From Clostridia bacterium (GTDB lineage Bacteria; Bacillota; Clostridia; Christensenellales; Borkfalkiaceae), in contig JAFXHX010000003.1 of the NCBI GenBank assembly GCA_017536205.1, positions 62,001 to 126,000 on the forward strand: DNA of 64,000 nucleotides, read 5' to 3'. Positions within the stretch are counted from its first letter, which is position 1. Every line of letters begins with the position of its first letter. Both the position numbers and the translations under genes were made by a program. This document shows positions 1 to 7,832 of this stretch, piece by piece. The notes beneath the pieces were generated by a model that saw only the letters and a program-made list of their open reading frames with translations, was not told the origin of the DNA and made no database searches.

Positions 1-850
1 CTTCAACGGCTGCGCTAGTTGCAACGTTACCTGCAATAACTTTAAGATTTGGGAACTTCGATTTAACGAGTTTAACGCTATCGATAACGCCTTTCGAGTG
101 ACCGTGAGCAGTGTCGATAGTAATAATATCAACTCTGTTTTTAACAAGTTCTTCAATTCTTTCAAAAGTATCTTTACTAGTGCCTACTGCAGCGCCAACT
201 AAAAGCCTGCCGTTAACGTCTTTTGCAGAGTTGGGGTATTGAATAGATTTTTCAATATCTTTAATGGTAATAAGACCTTTAAGATTATAATCGTCGTCAA
301 CGATGGGAAGTTTTTCAATTCTGTGCTTGCCCAAAATCTTTTGCGCTTCCATAAGGCTAGTGCCAACGGGCGCAGTAACGAGCCTTTCTTTAGTCATTAC
401 GTTAATAATGGGTTGCTCGAAATCGGTTTCAAAGCGAAGGTCACGGTTGGTTAAAATGCCAACGAGTTTACCGTTTTTAGTAATGGGAACACCGCTTATT
501 TTATATTTTTGCATAAGCGCCAAAGCGTCACTCACTTTGTTTTCGGGTTCTAAAAAGAAGGGGTCGGTAATAACGCCGTGTTCACTTCTTTTAACCCTGT
601 CAACTTCTCTGCCTTGCGCTTCGATAGACATATTTTTATGAATAATACCAAGACCGCCTTCGCGTGCCATAGCAATTGCCATGCGCGATTCGGTAACGGT
701 GTCCATTGCGGCTGAAATAATGGGAATATTAAGGTCAATTCCGTCAGCAAGGCTGGTTTTAAGCGAAACTCCACTAGGAAGTACGTTGCTTTTCTGGGGA
801 ACGAGTAAAACGTCGTCAAAGGTAAGTGCGTCTCTTATTTTCTTCGCCAT
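1..850 (-). CDS. guaB: IMP dehydrogenase, N-terminal part (runs off the window)
   Basis: Inosine-5'-monophosphate dehydrogenase oxidises IMP to XMP, the committed step of GMP synthesis in the cytosol. The window holds about the first 283 codons on the minus strand. The N-terminus has the family pattern TFDDVLLVP (residues 9-17) followed by [17 protein letters not shown]-domain pair lies at about residues 95-205 ([19 protein letters not shown]), and the barrel resumes with [10 protein letters not shown] near the edge. The catalytic cysteine loop should lie beyond base 1, so activity cannot be judged. The ATG at 850 follows TTAGGAGAAAC, a good ribosome binding site. The gene for a small membrane protein ends 11 bases upstream on the same strand, so the two are probably co-transcribed. 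Confidence 0.95.
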   Translation of the reverse strand, partial: MAKKIRDALTFDDVLLVPQKSNVLPSGVSLKTSLADGIDLNIPIISAAMDTVTESRMAIAMAREGGLGIIHKNMSIEAQGREVDRVKRSEHGVITDPFFLEPENKVSDALALMQKYKISGVPITKNGKLVGILTNRDLRFETDFEQPIINVMTKERLVTAPVGTSLMEAQKILGKHRIEKLPIVDDDYNLKGLITIKDIEKSIQYPNSAKDVNGRLLVGAAVGTSKDTFERIEELVKNRVDIITIDTAHGHSKGVIDSVKLVKSKFPNLKVIAGNVATSAAVE

Positions 851-861
851 AATTGTTTCTC

Positions 862-1428
862 CTAATTATTTATAAAATCGTTAATCGCAGTTAGGTACGA
901 GTTAATTTTTTCGCTCGGCTCTTTAAGTGCGAGTTTTTCTTTAATAAGGTTTGCAGTTTCTATATCGCTAGCGTCAAACGCGCATACGAGAATAACTTCT
1001 ATGGGGTTACCGCTTGATAGGGTAGAAGTGTTTTGCATTGCAACTTCAACGGCTTGGGTTTTACTGCCACTAGCGTAAAGGGCTTCAACGAGCGAGCCGA
1101 CTATATAGTAGTTATAGCCCTGTGATTTGCTTTGCAAAACCTGACCATACTCGTCGTCGTTAATAAGCATAGTTGCATAAGTTACGGTAAGAGAATCGTT
1201 TCCAAAAACTATAACGCGCTCGGTAAGCGTTGCTAGGTCGCTAACGTTACCCGATTTTTCATAAGCCTTAACGGAATATTTAACCGAAAGGTTTTCTTGG
1301 TTAACGCGGAAATAAAGGCTTGCCAAACTCGACGGCAAAAACGCTGAAAAAATAAAATATATAATGGCAAAAGCCCCTACCATTAACGAAAGCGTTATCG
1401 CCACAGTTTTAACTATTAGTTTTCTCAT
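862..1428 (-). CDS. membrane-anchored protein of unknown function, TPR-like
   Basis: I do not recognise this 188-residue protein. It starts with a short basic stretch and one hydrophobic segment at about residues 7-30, which is a signal anchor. The remaining 155 residues look helical and outward-facing, with repeated A/L/Y spacing reminiscent of a TPR or other alpha solenoid. No catalytic motif is visible. It lies directly upstream of guaB on the same strand with an 11-base gap, so it is likely the first gene of that transcript. AAAGG sits about ten bases before the ATG. A membrane anchor with an extracytoplasmic helical domain is all that can be supported. Confidence 0.7.
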   Translation of the reverse strand: MRKLIVKTVAITLSLMVGAFAIIYFIFSAFLPSSLASLYFRVNQENLSVKYSVKAYEKSGNVSDLATLTERVIVFGNDSLTVTYATMLINDDEYGQVLQSKSQGYNYYIVGSLVEALYASGSKTQAVEVAMQNTSTLSSGNPIEVILVCAFDASDIETANLIKEKLALKEPSEKINSYLTAINDFINN

Positions 1429-1568
1429 ATTATAAAAACCTTTTTAATATAATAACAAAACAAAACGAAAAAATCAACGCTTTGAAAAAGTTTTCGCATA
1501 AAAAATATAATATTTTTTAATGTTCTAGTAAAAACTTGGCTTGAATATTATAAAAAAGGGGGTGTGGT

Positions 1569-2216
1569 ATGAAAAAAATTGCCGTTTTAATGCTGTGCGT
1601 TTCGCTATCTATTTTATCTTTTTCTTGCGTGCAGGGCATAAACCTTGAAATGTACGTTAGCCAGTTAAGACTAAACGCCTACGTTTATTCTTCAAGCGAC
1701 TATACTTTAACTGTGTTTGAAGAAGAAACCGAAACCCCGTATCTTTTAGACGGTTACGTTGGTAAAATCGAAAAGGTAATAATCGTTAGGCTTGAAAATT
1801 ATAAAACTTCTTTAGACGGGGCTAGCGTTAAACTTAACTATAACGGTAAAGAATTGCGTGGCGATTTTACTTATAACCCCGTTAATTCTAAATATACTAC
1901 CACCATAGCAGTTGACGGGCATTTGCAAAAAAACGAACTTTTGGTAACTTTAATAAGTGGTGGCAACGAAACCGAACTTACTTTAGTTAGGGTTACCGAA
2001 GGTAGCGTTGACGTTAAAAAGGTGTTATCTGCCGTTTCAAAATATGCGTCTAGTTACGTTCAAAACGCGCTTGACGCAGGTGGAATTGAAGTTCACGTTA
2101 GGGTTATTCCAAGCGAAAACGAAAATTACTATTACGTTTGCATAGTAGATACAAGCGGAAACCAAAAGGCGTTTTTAGTTGACGGAAAAACTGCCAAAAT
2201 ACTTGCCGAAAAGTAA
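1569..2216 (+). CDS. putative lipoprotein of unknown function
   Basis: This 215-residue protein starts with a basic-hydrophobic signal sequence ending in SILSFSC at about residue 20. That resembles a lipobox, but phenylalanine at -2 and serine at -3 make it a weak match. The middle looks beta-rich. The C-terminal 45 residues (YYYVCIVDTSGNQKAFLVDGKTAKIL) have the rhythm of the end of a PepSY-type domain, ending in a D-G-K-T turn. That is a resemblance only. A G-rich ribosome binding site (GGGGGTG) precedes the ATG. It is divergent from the guaB unit and is followed by a hairpin terminator at 2267-2289, so it appears monocistronic. Its function is unknown. Confidence 0.65.
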   Translation: MKKIAVLMLCVSLSILSFSCVQGINLEMYVSQLRLNAYVYSSSDYTLTVFEEETETPYLLDGYVGKIEKVIIVRLENYKTSLDGASVKLNYNGKELRGDFTYNPVNSKYTTTIAVDGHLQKNELLVTLISGGNETELTLVRVTEGSVDVKKVLSAVSKYASSYVQNALDAGGIEVHVRVIPSENENYYYVCIVDTSGNQKAFLVDGKTAKILAEK

Positions 2217-2266
2217 AATACACGTTTAATATGAACACGCGTAACGCGTGCGCATACGTTTAAAAT

Positions 2267-2289
2267 CTCCGATTTGTTCGGAGTTTTTT
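2267..2289 (+). terminator. intrinsic terminator after the 1569-2216 gene
   Basis: CTCCGA (2267-2272) pairs perfectly with TCGGAG (2278-2283) across a five-base loop. A run of six T follows. A separate 6-bp palindrome, CACGCG-taa-CGCGTG (2236-2250), lies just upstream and may help. Confidence 0.75.
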
Positions 2290-2364
2290 ACTATTTTACG
2301 ACTAGAAGTGTGAACGGTGTGTGAAAAGTACAAAGATACATATAATTTTTGTGCACTATTTATA

Positions 2365-2393
2365 TTGCAATTTGTAAAAAGGTGTGTTAAAAT
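2365..2393 (+). promoter_or_regulatory. sigma-A type promoter of the ABC ATPase gene
   Basis: TTGCAA (2365-2370) and TAAAAT (2388-2393) are 17 bases apart, with TGT in front of the -10 box (extended -10). The TTTTTGTGCACT motif at about 2346-2357, just upstream, is repeated in front of the regulator gene at 3908. Confidence 0.7.
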
Positions 2394-2421
2394 TACATAG
2401 GAATTAAATCGGAGGTACTAT

Positions 2422-3753
2422 ATGTCAAGTTTATTACTTAACCACATTTATAAAGTTTATCCGTCTGGTGTTCAAGCAGTAACGGACTTCACTCTCGATA
2501 TCGAAGATAAAGAGTTTATCGTATTCGTAGGCCCCTCGGGTTGCGGTAAGTCAACTACTTTGCGTATGATAGCAGGTCTTGAAGAAATATCTGATGGCGA
2601 CCTTGTTATTGATGGCAACAGAGTTAACCTCGTTCAACCTAAGGATAGAGATATTGCCATGGTTTTCCAAAACTACGCGCTTTATCCTCACATGACCGTT
2701 TACGATAATATGGCGTTTGGTCTTAAACTTCGCAAAATGCCTCGCGCTGAAATTGACGCAAGGGTTAAAGAAGCGGCTCGTATTTTAGGTCTTGAAACTT
2801 ACCTTCAAAGAAAGCCCAAGGCGTTATCTGGTGGTCAACGTCAACGTGTTGCTTTAGGTAGAGCAATCGTTCGTAACCCCAAGGTTTTCCTTCTCGACGA
2901 ACCCCTTTCTAACCTTGACGCTAAACTTCGTGCGCAAATGCGTACTGAAATTACCAAACTTCACCACCGTTTAGGCACCACCTTCATTTACGTTACGCAC
3001 GACCAAGTTGAAGCAATGACCATGGGTACTCGTATCGTAGTTATGAAAGACGGTCTTATTCAACAAGTTGACGCTCCTCAAAAACTTTACGATTACCCCG
3101 CAAACGTATTCGTTGCAGGCTTTATCGGCACTCCTCAAATGAACTTCTTCGATGCTGTTTTAACCGGCACGAAAGATAAAGTTTACGTTGAGTTTGAAGG
3201 CGCTAAACTTTTACTTCCTAAATCAAAATCAAGCAAGATTATCAATCTTCAAGACTATCTTAACACCGGTAAGCCCGTAATCTTCGGCGTTCGTCCTGAA
3301 GACTTCCACGACGACCAAGCGTTTATCGACAATTCGCCCTCAACCATTATTCACGTTAGGGTTGACGTTGTTGAAAAACTTGGTGCAGAAAGTTTACTTT
3401 ACTGCGTATTCGGCGAACTTGAAGATGAAAACGATGGCGAAATTAAATCGCTTATCGAAAACAACGTTCAATTAGTTGCAAAAGTTGACTCTCGTTCGAA
3501 AACTCTTGCTCACCAAATGATAGACCTTGGCGTTGACGTTATTCACACTCACTTCTTTGATAAAGAAACCGAACTTTCTATATTAGAAGGCGAAGGAACT
3601 AAGGCTTACGTTCCCGAAGTTGAACTTCAAAGAGTTGCTGAACGCGAAAGAATTGCTGCTGAAAAGGCTGCCGCTAAAGAAGCAAAACTTCAAGCAAAAC
3701 TTGCAAAGAAAGCCGCTAAAGAAGAAAAAGTAGAAGAACCTACCGAAGAATAA
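2422..3753 (+). CDS. ABC transporter ATPase of the MsmX/UgpC carbohydrate type
   Basis: This cytoplasmic ATPase is of the kind that powers carbohydrate importers. The nucleotide-binding domain has Walker [10 protein letters not shown] (about residues 38-46), signature LSGGQRQ (about 136-142), Walker B VFLLDEP (about 155-161) and the switch histidine in YVTHDQ. A TOBE/MOP-like region follows from about residue 230 (FGVRPEDF), as in MalK, MsmK and UgpC. At 443 residues it is longer than the usual 360-380. The excess is a charged C-terminal tail of A, K and E repeats (about 405-443), probably a coiled coil. No permease or binding protein is nearby. Family members such as MsmX serve several importers, so this is likely a shared ATPase. 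GGAGG-type site before the ATG, terminator directly after. Confidence 0.9.
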   Translation: MSSLLLNHIYKVYPSGVQAVTDFTLDIEDKEFIVFVGPSGCGKSTTLRMIAGLEEISDGDLVIDGNRVNLVQPKDRDIAMVFQNYALYPHMTVYDNMAFGLKLRKMPRAEIDARVKEAARILGLETYLQRKPKALSGGQRQRVALGRAIVRNPKVFLLDEPLSNLDAKLRAQMRTEITKLHHRLGTTFIYVTHDQVEAMTMGTRIVVMKDGLIQQVDAPQKLYDYPANVFVAGFIGTPQMNFFDAVLTGTKDKVYVEFEGAKLLLPKSKSSKIINLQDYLNTGKPVIFGVRPEDFHDDQAFIDNSPSTIIHVRVDVVEKLGAESLLYCVFGELEDENDGEIKSLIENNVQLVAKVDSRSKTLAHQMIDLGVDVIHTHFFDKETELSILEGEGTKAYVPEVELQRVAERERIAAEKAAAKEAKLQAKLAKKAAKEEKVEEPTEE

Positions 3754-3760
3754 TATTAAA

Positions 3761-3786
3761 AGCCCCGTAGTATCGGGGCTTTTTTA
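3761..3786 (+). terminator. intrinsic terminator after the ABC ATPase
   Basis: AGCCCCG (3761-3767) pairs with CGGGGCT (3774-3780) over a six-base loop, followed by a T run. Confidence 0.9.
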
Positions 3787-3838
3787 ATGCCAAAAACGCT
3801 ATTTTTGTGCACTTTGCTAGCAATATTTGAAAAAACAC

Positions 3839-3867
3839 TTGCAAAACGCATCGCTATCATTTATAAT
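3839..3867 (+). promoter_or_regulatory. promoter of the PucR/CdaR-type regulator
   Basis: TTGCAA (3839-3844), a 17-base spacer and a perfect TATAAT (3862-3867) place transcription start near 3874. This rules out the longer reading frame that opens at 3827, because that start would lie upstream of the promoter. Confidence 0.8.
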
Positions 3868-3878
3868 AAAGTCAAAAC

Positions 3879-3893
3879 TGTGCAATTTGCACA
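3879..3893 (+). promoter_or_regulatory. palindromic operator candidate (TGTGCAA-T-TTGCACA)
   Basis: A perfect 7-bp inverted repeat around one central T lies about 5-20 bases after the predicted transcription start and 15 bases before the regulator's ATG. This is a classical position for autoregulation. Related GTGCAC / GCAA half-sites occur at about 2346-2374 (in front of the ABC ATPase) and about 3800-3829. Binding by the encoded regulator is inferred. Confidence 0.55.
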
Positions 3894-3907
3894 AAAACGG
3901 TGGTTTT

Positions 3908-4957
3908 ATGGAAAGAGAACTTTCAAGGTTATTATCTTCCGTTAAAGAAAAAACGGGTATAGATATTCAGTGCGTTAGCGAAAACGGCGTTCACTACGCT
4001 AGCACAAGAGAAGAATATTATGATTTTCCTTTAAACGTAAACGCTCATAAAGAAGTGGTTTTTGCGCTTGAAGGTTACACTTATTTTAGGTTTACATTTA
4101 GCGCTAACAAGTTTATAGGCGCAATTGAAGGAGAGGGCGATGTTAGCCACAACTACGCATCGCTAATTTCCGGTCTTATAGAATCAAGCCAGTCAAAATC
4201 CGTTGACCTTACCTACGACGAGCAGTTTTCTCTTATAGTAACCGGCAATTCTTCAAGAACTAGAACGCTTCATTTTATGTCGCGCTATGCAATACCTAAA
4301 ACGCCGATGTACGCAATACTAGTTAAGTGTGAAAACGGCAAAACGGGGGAAGTCGTTGAGTTTTTAAGAAGTTATTTTTCGGGTGCGCACGGTGGCGTTG
4401 TTTCCGTTTCGCAAGATACTTGCGCCGTTATAAAGTTTATTGAAAACGACGAGAACGTTGAATTCGTTTCTCCGTTTAAGCAAGGCGAACTAATTAAAAG
4501 GTTTTTATACGAAGAACTCGGCATGAACGTTTTAGTTTTCGTTGGTGGAACGGTTAAAAGTTTTTTGGAAGTTTCAGTTTCCTATGCGCAGGCGCTCGCA
4601 GCAGAAAAAATGCGCGAAGTGTTTGCTCCTGAACTTACGGTGGTTGCTTATAAAGACTTTGCACTAGCAAGGGTGCTTGAAGAAATGAACACGTCAAAAA
4701 CCGACGAACTTATTTTGGCGCTTACCGGCGAAGGTGGTAAAGAACTTATTAACGATAGCGAACTTATGCTTACGGGCGAGGCGTTTTTAAACAGTAACTT
4801 AAACGTAAGCGAAACGGCGCGCGAACTATATATTCACCGCAATACTTTAAACTATCGCCTTGATAAAATTGAAAAACTTACGGGGCTAGACGTTAGAAAG
4901 TTTGGTGACGCTTTGAACTTTAAAGTAATTGCGCTACTTTCTAAATTAAAAGACTAA
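3908..4957 (+). CDS. PucR/CdaR-family transcriptional regulator
   Basis: This 349-residue regulator carries a C-terminal PucR-type helix-turn-helix (about residues 290-345: NVSETARELYIHRNTLNYRLDKIEKLTGLD). The family includes CdaR (sugar diacids) and PucR (purines). The N-terminal 130 residues may sense a ligand, and the middle resembles the GGDEF-like linker of CdaR proteins. I chose the ATG at 3908 because a strong promoter (3839-3867) and a palindrome (3879-3893) lie between it and the upstream in-frame start. The site before it (GGTGG) is weak. The gene follows a carbohydrate-type ABC ATPase and shares a sequence motif with that promoter, so it may control sugar uptake. The ligand is unknown. 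Confidence 0.8.
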   Translation: MERELSRLLSSVKEKTGIDIQCVSENGVHYASTREEYYDFPLNVNAHKEVVFALEGYTYFRFTFSANKFIGAIEGEGDVSHNYASLISGLIESSQSKSVDLTYDEQFSLIVTGNSSRTRTLHFMSRYAIPKTPMYAILVKCENGKTGEVVEFLRSYFSGAHGGVVSVSQDTCAVIKFIENDENVEFVSPFKQGELIKRFLYEELGMNVLVFVGGTVKSFLEVSVSYAQALAAEKMREVFAPELTVVAYKDFALARVLEEMNTSKTDELILALTGEGGKELINDSELMLTGEAFLNSNLNVSETARELYIHRNTLNYRLDKIEKLTGLDVRKFGDALNFKVIALLSKLKD

Positions 4958-4960
4958 AAA

Positions 4961-4985
4961 ACGGCTTATAAGCCGTTTTTTTTAT
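4961..4985. terminator. bidirectional terminator
   Basis: ACGGCTT (4961-4967) pairs with AAGCCGT (4970-4976). A-runs and T-runs flank it on both sides, so it can serve the regulator on the plus strand and the small gene on the minus strand. Confidence 0.85.
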
Positions 4986-5326
4986 TGTTCAAAGTAATTT
5001 CCTAGCGTTGAAATAATCTGGCTACCGGCAACGTCTTTAATAGGGTTTAAGCCACTTGGTTGGGTGGGCGTTACGCTTGAAGTTGCCTGCGAACTTTCGC
5101 TAATTTTACTTGATGCAAATGCGCTTAAAAGGGTTGGCAAAAGCGATTTTAAATCGCCGTTACCCGAAAGAAGCTCGGTAATTGAAGATAGGGTGGTTTT
5201 GTCAATTCCTAGCATTGACAAAATAGGCGAAAGCCCATCTAGGTCAAGCCCTTTTATAAAATCAAAGGCGCTAGAGTTATTTTTCATAAGGAGTACTGCA
5301 ATTAGTATTAAGGGCAAATAATTCAT
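4982..5326 (-). CDS. small membrane-associated protein of unknown function
   Basis: This 114-residue protein is unrecognised. It begins with a hydrophobic segment at residues 3-14 (YLPLILIAVLLM). A helical region rich in L, S and G follows, with spacing like FDFIKGLDLDGLSPILSMLGI, and then a Ser/Thr/Pro/Gln-rich linker at about 78-95. The ATG follows AAAAGGAAAAAATT, a reasonable ribosome binding site. It is divergent from another small gene at 5391 with a 64-base gap, suggesting a paired or co-regulated set. Function cannot be inferred. Confidence 0.6.
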   Translation of the reverse strand: MNYLPLILIAVLLMKNNSSAFDFIKGLDLDGLSPILSMLGIDKTTLSSITELLSGNGDLKSLLPTLLSAFASSKISESSQATSSVTPTQPSGLNPIKDVAGSQIISTLGNYFEQ

Positions 5327-5390
5327 AATTTTTTCCTTTTCACATTATATTAAAGGGTGGAATATATTGAAATAGATAGGAGATAGCACT

Positions 5391-5648
5391 ATGCGAGATT
5401 TTAATAACTATTCATCAAATCAAAACCAAGACGCTATGGATATGCTTGGCAGTTTTGCTAAAAAGTACGAGGGCGCAAGCCAAGGCGAACTTATATCTGC
5501 TATAATGAGCGAAGCCGAAAAGGGAAGGCGCAACGGCACGCTTACAAACGCCGATATTGAAAGGTTTGCTAAAATGTTAGCGCCTATGCTTAACGGCGAG
5601 CAGAGAAAACAACTTGATATGATAGTTAAAAAACTTACCGAGCGCTAA
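5391..5648 (+). CDS. small conserved-looking helical protein
   Basis: This 85-residue soluble protein is helical and charged, with an Asn/Gln-rich start (NNYSSNQNQD) and then two amphipathic stretches (GELISAIMSEAEKGRRNG and IERFAKMLAPMLNGEQRKQLD). There is no signal peptide or known motif. A strong ribosome binding site (TAGGAGATAG) precedes the ATG. Its last 14 bases overlap the end of the convergent cysteine desulfurase gene. It is divergent from the 114-residue membrane protein. The pair looks like one structural unit, but no role can be named. Confidence 0.65.
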   Translation: MRDFNNYSSNQNQDAMDMLGSFAKKYEGASQGELISAIMSEAEKGRRNGTLTNADIERFAKMLAPMLNGEQRKQLDMIVKKLTER

Positions 5649-6762
5649 TATCTTTTATTGCGCTAATAAGGGCGTTAACTTCACGCTTGGTGTTATGTGG
5701 GCAAATAGACGCCCTAACAAGCCCACTATCTTGCGTGTTTAAAAACTTATGAGTTAAGGGGGCGCAGTGAAAACCACCCCTTACTGCTATATCGTATTTA
5801 CTTGATAGAAGTTCGCTAACTTCATTAGAATCTATACCCGCTATTGAAAACGCCGTTATTCCAACGGGGTTTTTTCTTGTGTAAACGGTAACGCCTGAAA
5901 TCTCGCAGAGTTTAACCGTTAAATAATCGGTTAAATTAGTTAAATATTCCCGAATAAAGTCGGCGTTTTTTTCTAAATATAAAAGCCCTTCTTCAAGTGA
6001 GCAAATGGCAGGAAGATTAAGCGTTCCACTCTCTAAACGCTCGGGATATACGTCTGGCTGATTAAGGTTAAACGTTTCGGTGCCCGTTCCACCCATAGTT
6101 AAGGGAAGAGGCTTTACTTTACTTGAAAAAATTAACGCTCCAAGCCCCATAATAGAATAAAGCCCCTTGTGGCACGCTAAGCATAAATAGTCGATATTAA
6201 AGCGTTGAACGTCAATGGGGTAGTGCCCGCCAAGTTGAGCGCCGTCAACTAAATAAACGGCGTTTTTATCCTTTAAAAATGCGCCTATTTTTTCAATTTC
6301 GTTAACTTCGCCCGTAACGTTACTAGCCCCTGAAACTATAACCATTTTAGTTCTACTTGAAAAGTTTTTAATAACGTCGCTTGCAGTTATAAATCTGCCG
6401 TTTTCAGGCTCGATAATTTTAATAGTTATATCGCCCTTTTTTTCAAGATAATAAAGGGGGCGCAATACGCTATTATGCTCGAAAACTGTTGTTAAAACTT
6501 CGCCTTTAACGTTAGAGCCTAATATAGCGGTGTTAAGCGCTTCGGTGCAATTTTTAGTAAAAACAACGTGACTAGGGCTTACGGCGTTAAAAAAAGAAGA
6601 AAGTTTACTTCTTGTTTTATAAACGCAATCGCCTGCTAAATAAGCAAGTTTATGCGAACTTCTTGAAGGGTTTGCGCACAAGTATTTTACGGCAGAAAAA
6701 ACGCTTTCTGTTACGGCAGATGGCTTAAAGCCACCCGTTGCAGCGTTGTCAAAATAAATCAT
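5635..6762 (-). CDS. cysteine desulfurase family protein (class V aminotransferase)
   Basis: This PLP-dependent class V aminotransferase-fold enzyme of 375 residues should abstract sulfur (or selenium) from cysteine (selenocysteine). Visible hallmarks are YFDNAATGG at the start, the PLP lysine in CLACHKGLYS (about residue 200), SGASNVTGE, and RGGFHCAPL near the C-terminus with the likely active cysteine. The ANPSRSSHKLA and FTKNCTEALN patterns match the EF2568-like subfamily, which in some genomes sits beside selD and selenium-cofactor genes (established knowledge, recalled). Here the divergent neighbour at 6852 resembles a Se/S carrier, which fits. No IscU, SufU or selD is in view. The start has AAGGTGAG upstream. 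Confidence 0.85.
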   Translation of the reverse strand: MIYFDNAATGGFKPSAVTESVFSAVKYLCANPSRSSHKLAYLAGDCVYKTRSKLSSFFNAVSPSHVVFTKNCTEALNTAILGSNVKGEVLTTVFEHNSVLRPLYYLEKKGDITIKIIEPENGRFITASDVIKNFSSRTKMVIVSGASNVTGEVNEIEKIGAFLKDKNAVYLVDGAQLGGHYPIDVQRFNIDYLCLACHKGLYSIMGLGALIFSSKVKPLPLTMGGTGTETFNLNQPDVYPERLESGTLNLPAICSLEEGLLYLEKNADFIREYLTNLTDYLTVKLCEISGVTVYTRKNPVGITAFSIAGIDSNEVSELLSSKYDIAVRGGFHCAPLTHKFLNTQDSGLVRASICPHNTKREVNALISAIKDISAR

Positions 6763-6851
6763 AACTCACCTTAAAAGATAAAACGTAATAAAATATAATA
6801 TGCACGAGCGCACGATTATACGCTTTATTTTATGCACTAAAGGAGAACATT

Positions 6852-7109
6852 ATGAAAAAATACGTTGCCGTTTTCCGTTCGAGAACGGACGTTTTGTCGT
6901 TTATAGAAAACTTGCGAAAACACGGCGTTTACGCAATAGCCGTTCAAACCCCAAAAGAAGCAAAAGTTGGCTGTGGAATATCGGCAGAGTTTTCGCCAGC
7001 AGGTATAAGCGTTGCAAAACGTCTACTTGAAACGGGGGCTTACCCGTCGTTTTTTGGGTTTTTCATTATTGAAAAGCGTGGAAAAACCGTAACCGTAACA
7101 CGATTTTAA
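6852..7109 (+). CDS. DUF3343 / putative Se/S carrier-like protein
   Basis: This 85-residue soluble protein resembles the DUF3343 (Se/S carrier-like) family. It starts with a beta strand MKKYVAVFRSRTDVLSFIENL, has one conserved-looking cysteine in KVGCGIS, and ends SFFGFFIIEKRG. The family is thought to carry sulfur or selenium on that cysteine, by analogy with TusA/YedF proteins, but the chemistry is not proven. Divergence from a cysteine desulfurase 89 bases away supports a donor-carrier pair. A strong site (AAAGGAGAAC) precedes this ATG. A shadow frame opening at 6800 was discarded. Confidence 0.75.
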   Translation: MKKYVAVFRSRTDVLSFIENLRKHGVYAIAVQTPKEAKVGCGISAEFSPAGISVAKRLLETGAYPSFFGFFIIEKRGKTVTVTRF

Positions 7110-7118
7110 TAAAATCAG

Positions 7119-7147
7119 TTGCTTACAAAAAGGTATTGTGTTAAAAT
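7119..7147 (+). promoter_or_regulatory. promoter of nth-obg-yhbY
   Basis: TTGCTT (7119-7124), a 17-base spacer and TAAAAT (7142-7147) preceded by TGT. It is followed by a 10-bp hairpin in the predicted leader. Confidence 0.65.
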
Positions 7148-7152
7148 AATAG

Positions 7153-7180
7153 GGCTATAAAATCAAACGGTTTTATAGCC
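7153..7180 (+). promoter_or_regulatory. leader hairpin upstream of nth
   Basis: GGCTATAAAA (7153-7162) pairs perfectly with TTTTATAGCC (7171-7180). No T run follows, so this is not a normal terminator. The nth ATG comes 14 bases later without a visible Shine-Dalgarno sequence. It may stabilise the 5' end or influence start access. Confidence 0.45.
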
Positions 7181-7193
7181 TTAAATTATTATT

Positions 7194-7832
7194 ATGAACA
7201 AAAACACGCTAAAAACGGTACTTGAAAAACTTGAAAATACATATTTCGGGGCAAAACCACAACTAAACTTTTCAACCGAATACGAACTCTTGGTTGCGGT
7301 TATTTTATCTGCCCAGTGTACCGACGAAAGGGTTAATATAGTTACTAAAGAGTTGTTTAAAAATTATTCAACTCCCCAAAAAATGTTAACGCTTTCGCAC
7401 GAAGAACTTTCAAGTTTAATAAAGCCTTGCGGTCTTAATAACTCAAAGGCAGAGCATATACTTTCGGCTTCTAAAACCATAGTAGAAAAACACGGTGGCA
7501 AAGTGCCGAGTACTTATGAAGAATTAAACGCATTATCGGGCGTTGGCAGAAAAACTGCAAACGTAGTTTATTCGGTTGCTTTCGGTGGCGACGCTATTGC
7601 GGTAGACACTCACGTTTTTCGCGTTTCAAATAGAATAGGACTAGCAAAAGGCGTTAACCCCTTGGCAACTGAAAAAGCGCTTATGAAGGCAGTTCCCAAA
7701 AACAAGTGGTCAAGCGCACACCACTGGCTTATTTATCACGGAAGAAGGGTTTGCACGGCGCGAAATCCTAAATGCGAAACTTGCTTTTTAAAAGGCGAGT
7801 GCGAATATATAAAAAAGAACGGTAAATTATGA
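7194..7832 (+). CDS. nth: endonuclease III
   Basis: This DNA glycosylase/AP lyase of base-excision repair removes oxidised pyrimidines. At 212 residues it has the usual length. The helix-hairpin-helix is LNALSGVGRKTANVV (about residues 107-121) with the Schiff-base lysine, followed by the catalytic aspartate in AVDTHVFRVSNR. The C-terminal [4Fe-4S] ligands are spaced C-x6-C-x2-C-x5-C in CTARNPKCETCFLKGEC. It begins a likely operon with obg, whose ATG overlaps its stop codon (ATGA). The ATG at 7194 has no Shine-Dalgarno site but follows a leader hairpin and a good promoter. Confidence 0.95.
   Translation: MNKNTLKTVLEKLENTYFGAKPQLNFSTEYELLVAVILSAQCTDERVNIVTKELFKNYSTPQKMLTLSHEELSSLIKPCGLNNSKAEHILSASKTIVEKHGGKVPSTYEELNALSGVGRKTANVVYSVAFGGDAIAVDTHVFRVSNRIGLAKGVNPLATEKALMKAVPKNKWSSAHHWLIYHGRRVCTARNPKCETCFLKGECEYIKKNGKL

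Noticed and set aside
2236..2250. CACGCG-taa-CGCGTG palindrome as an operator
   Set aside because: It lies between a stop codon and a terminator; no promoter is close.
3827..3908. Longer start for the PucR-type regulator
   Set aside because: The promoter (-10 at 3862-3867) lies downstream of that start.
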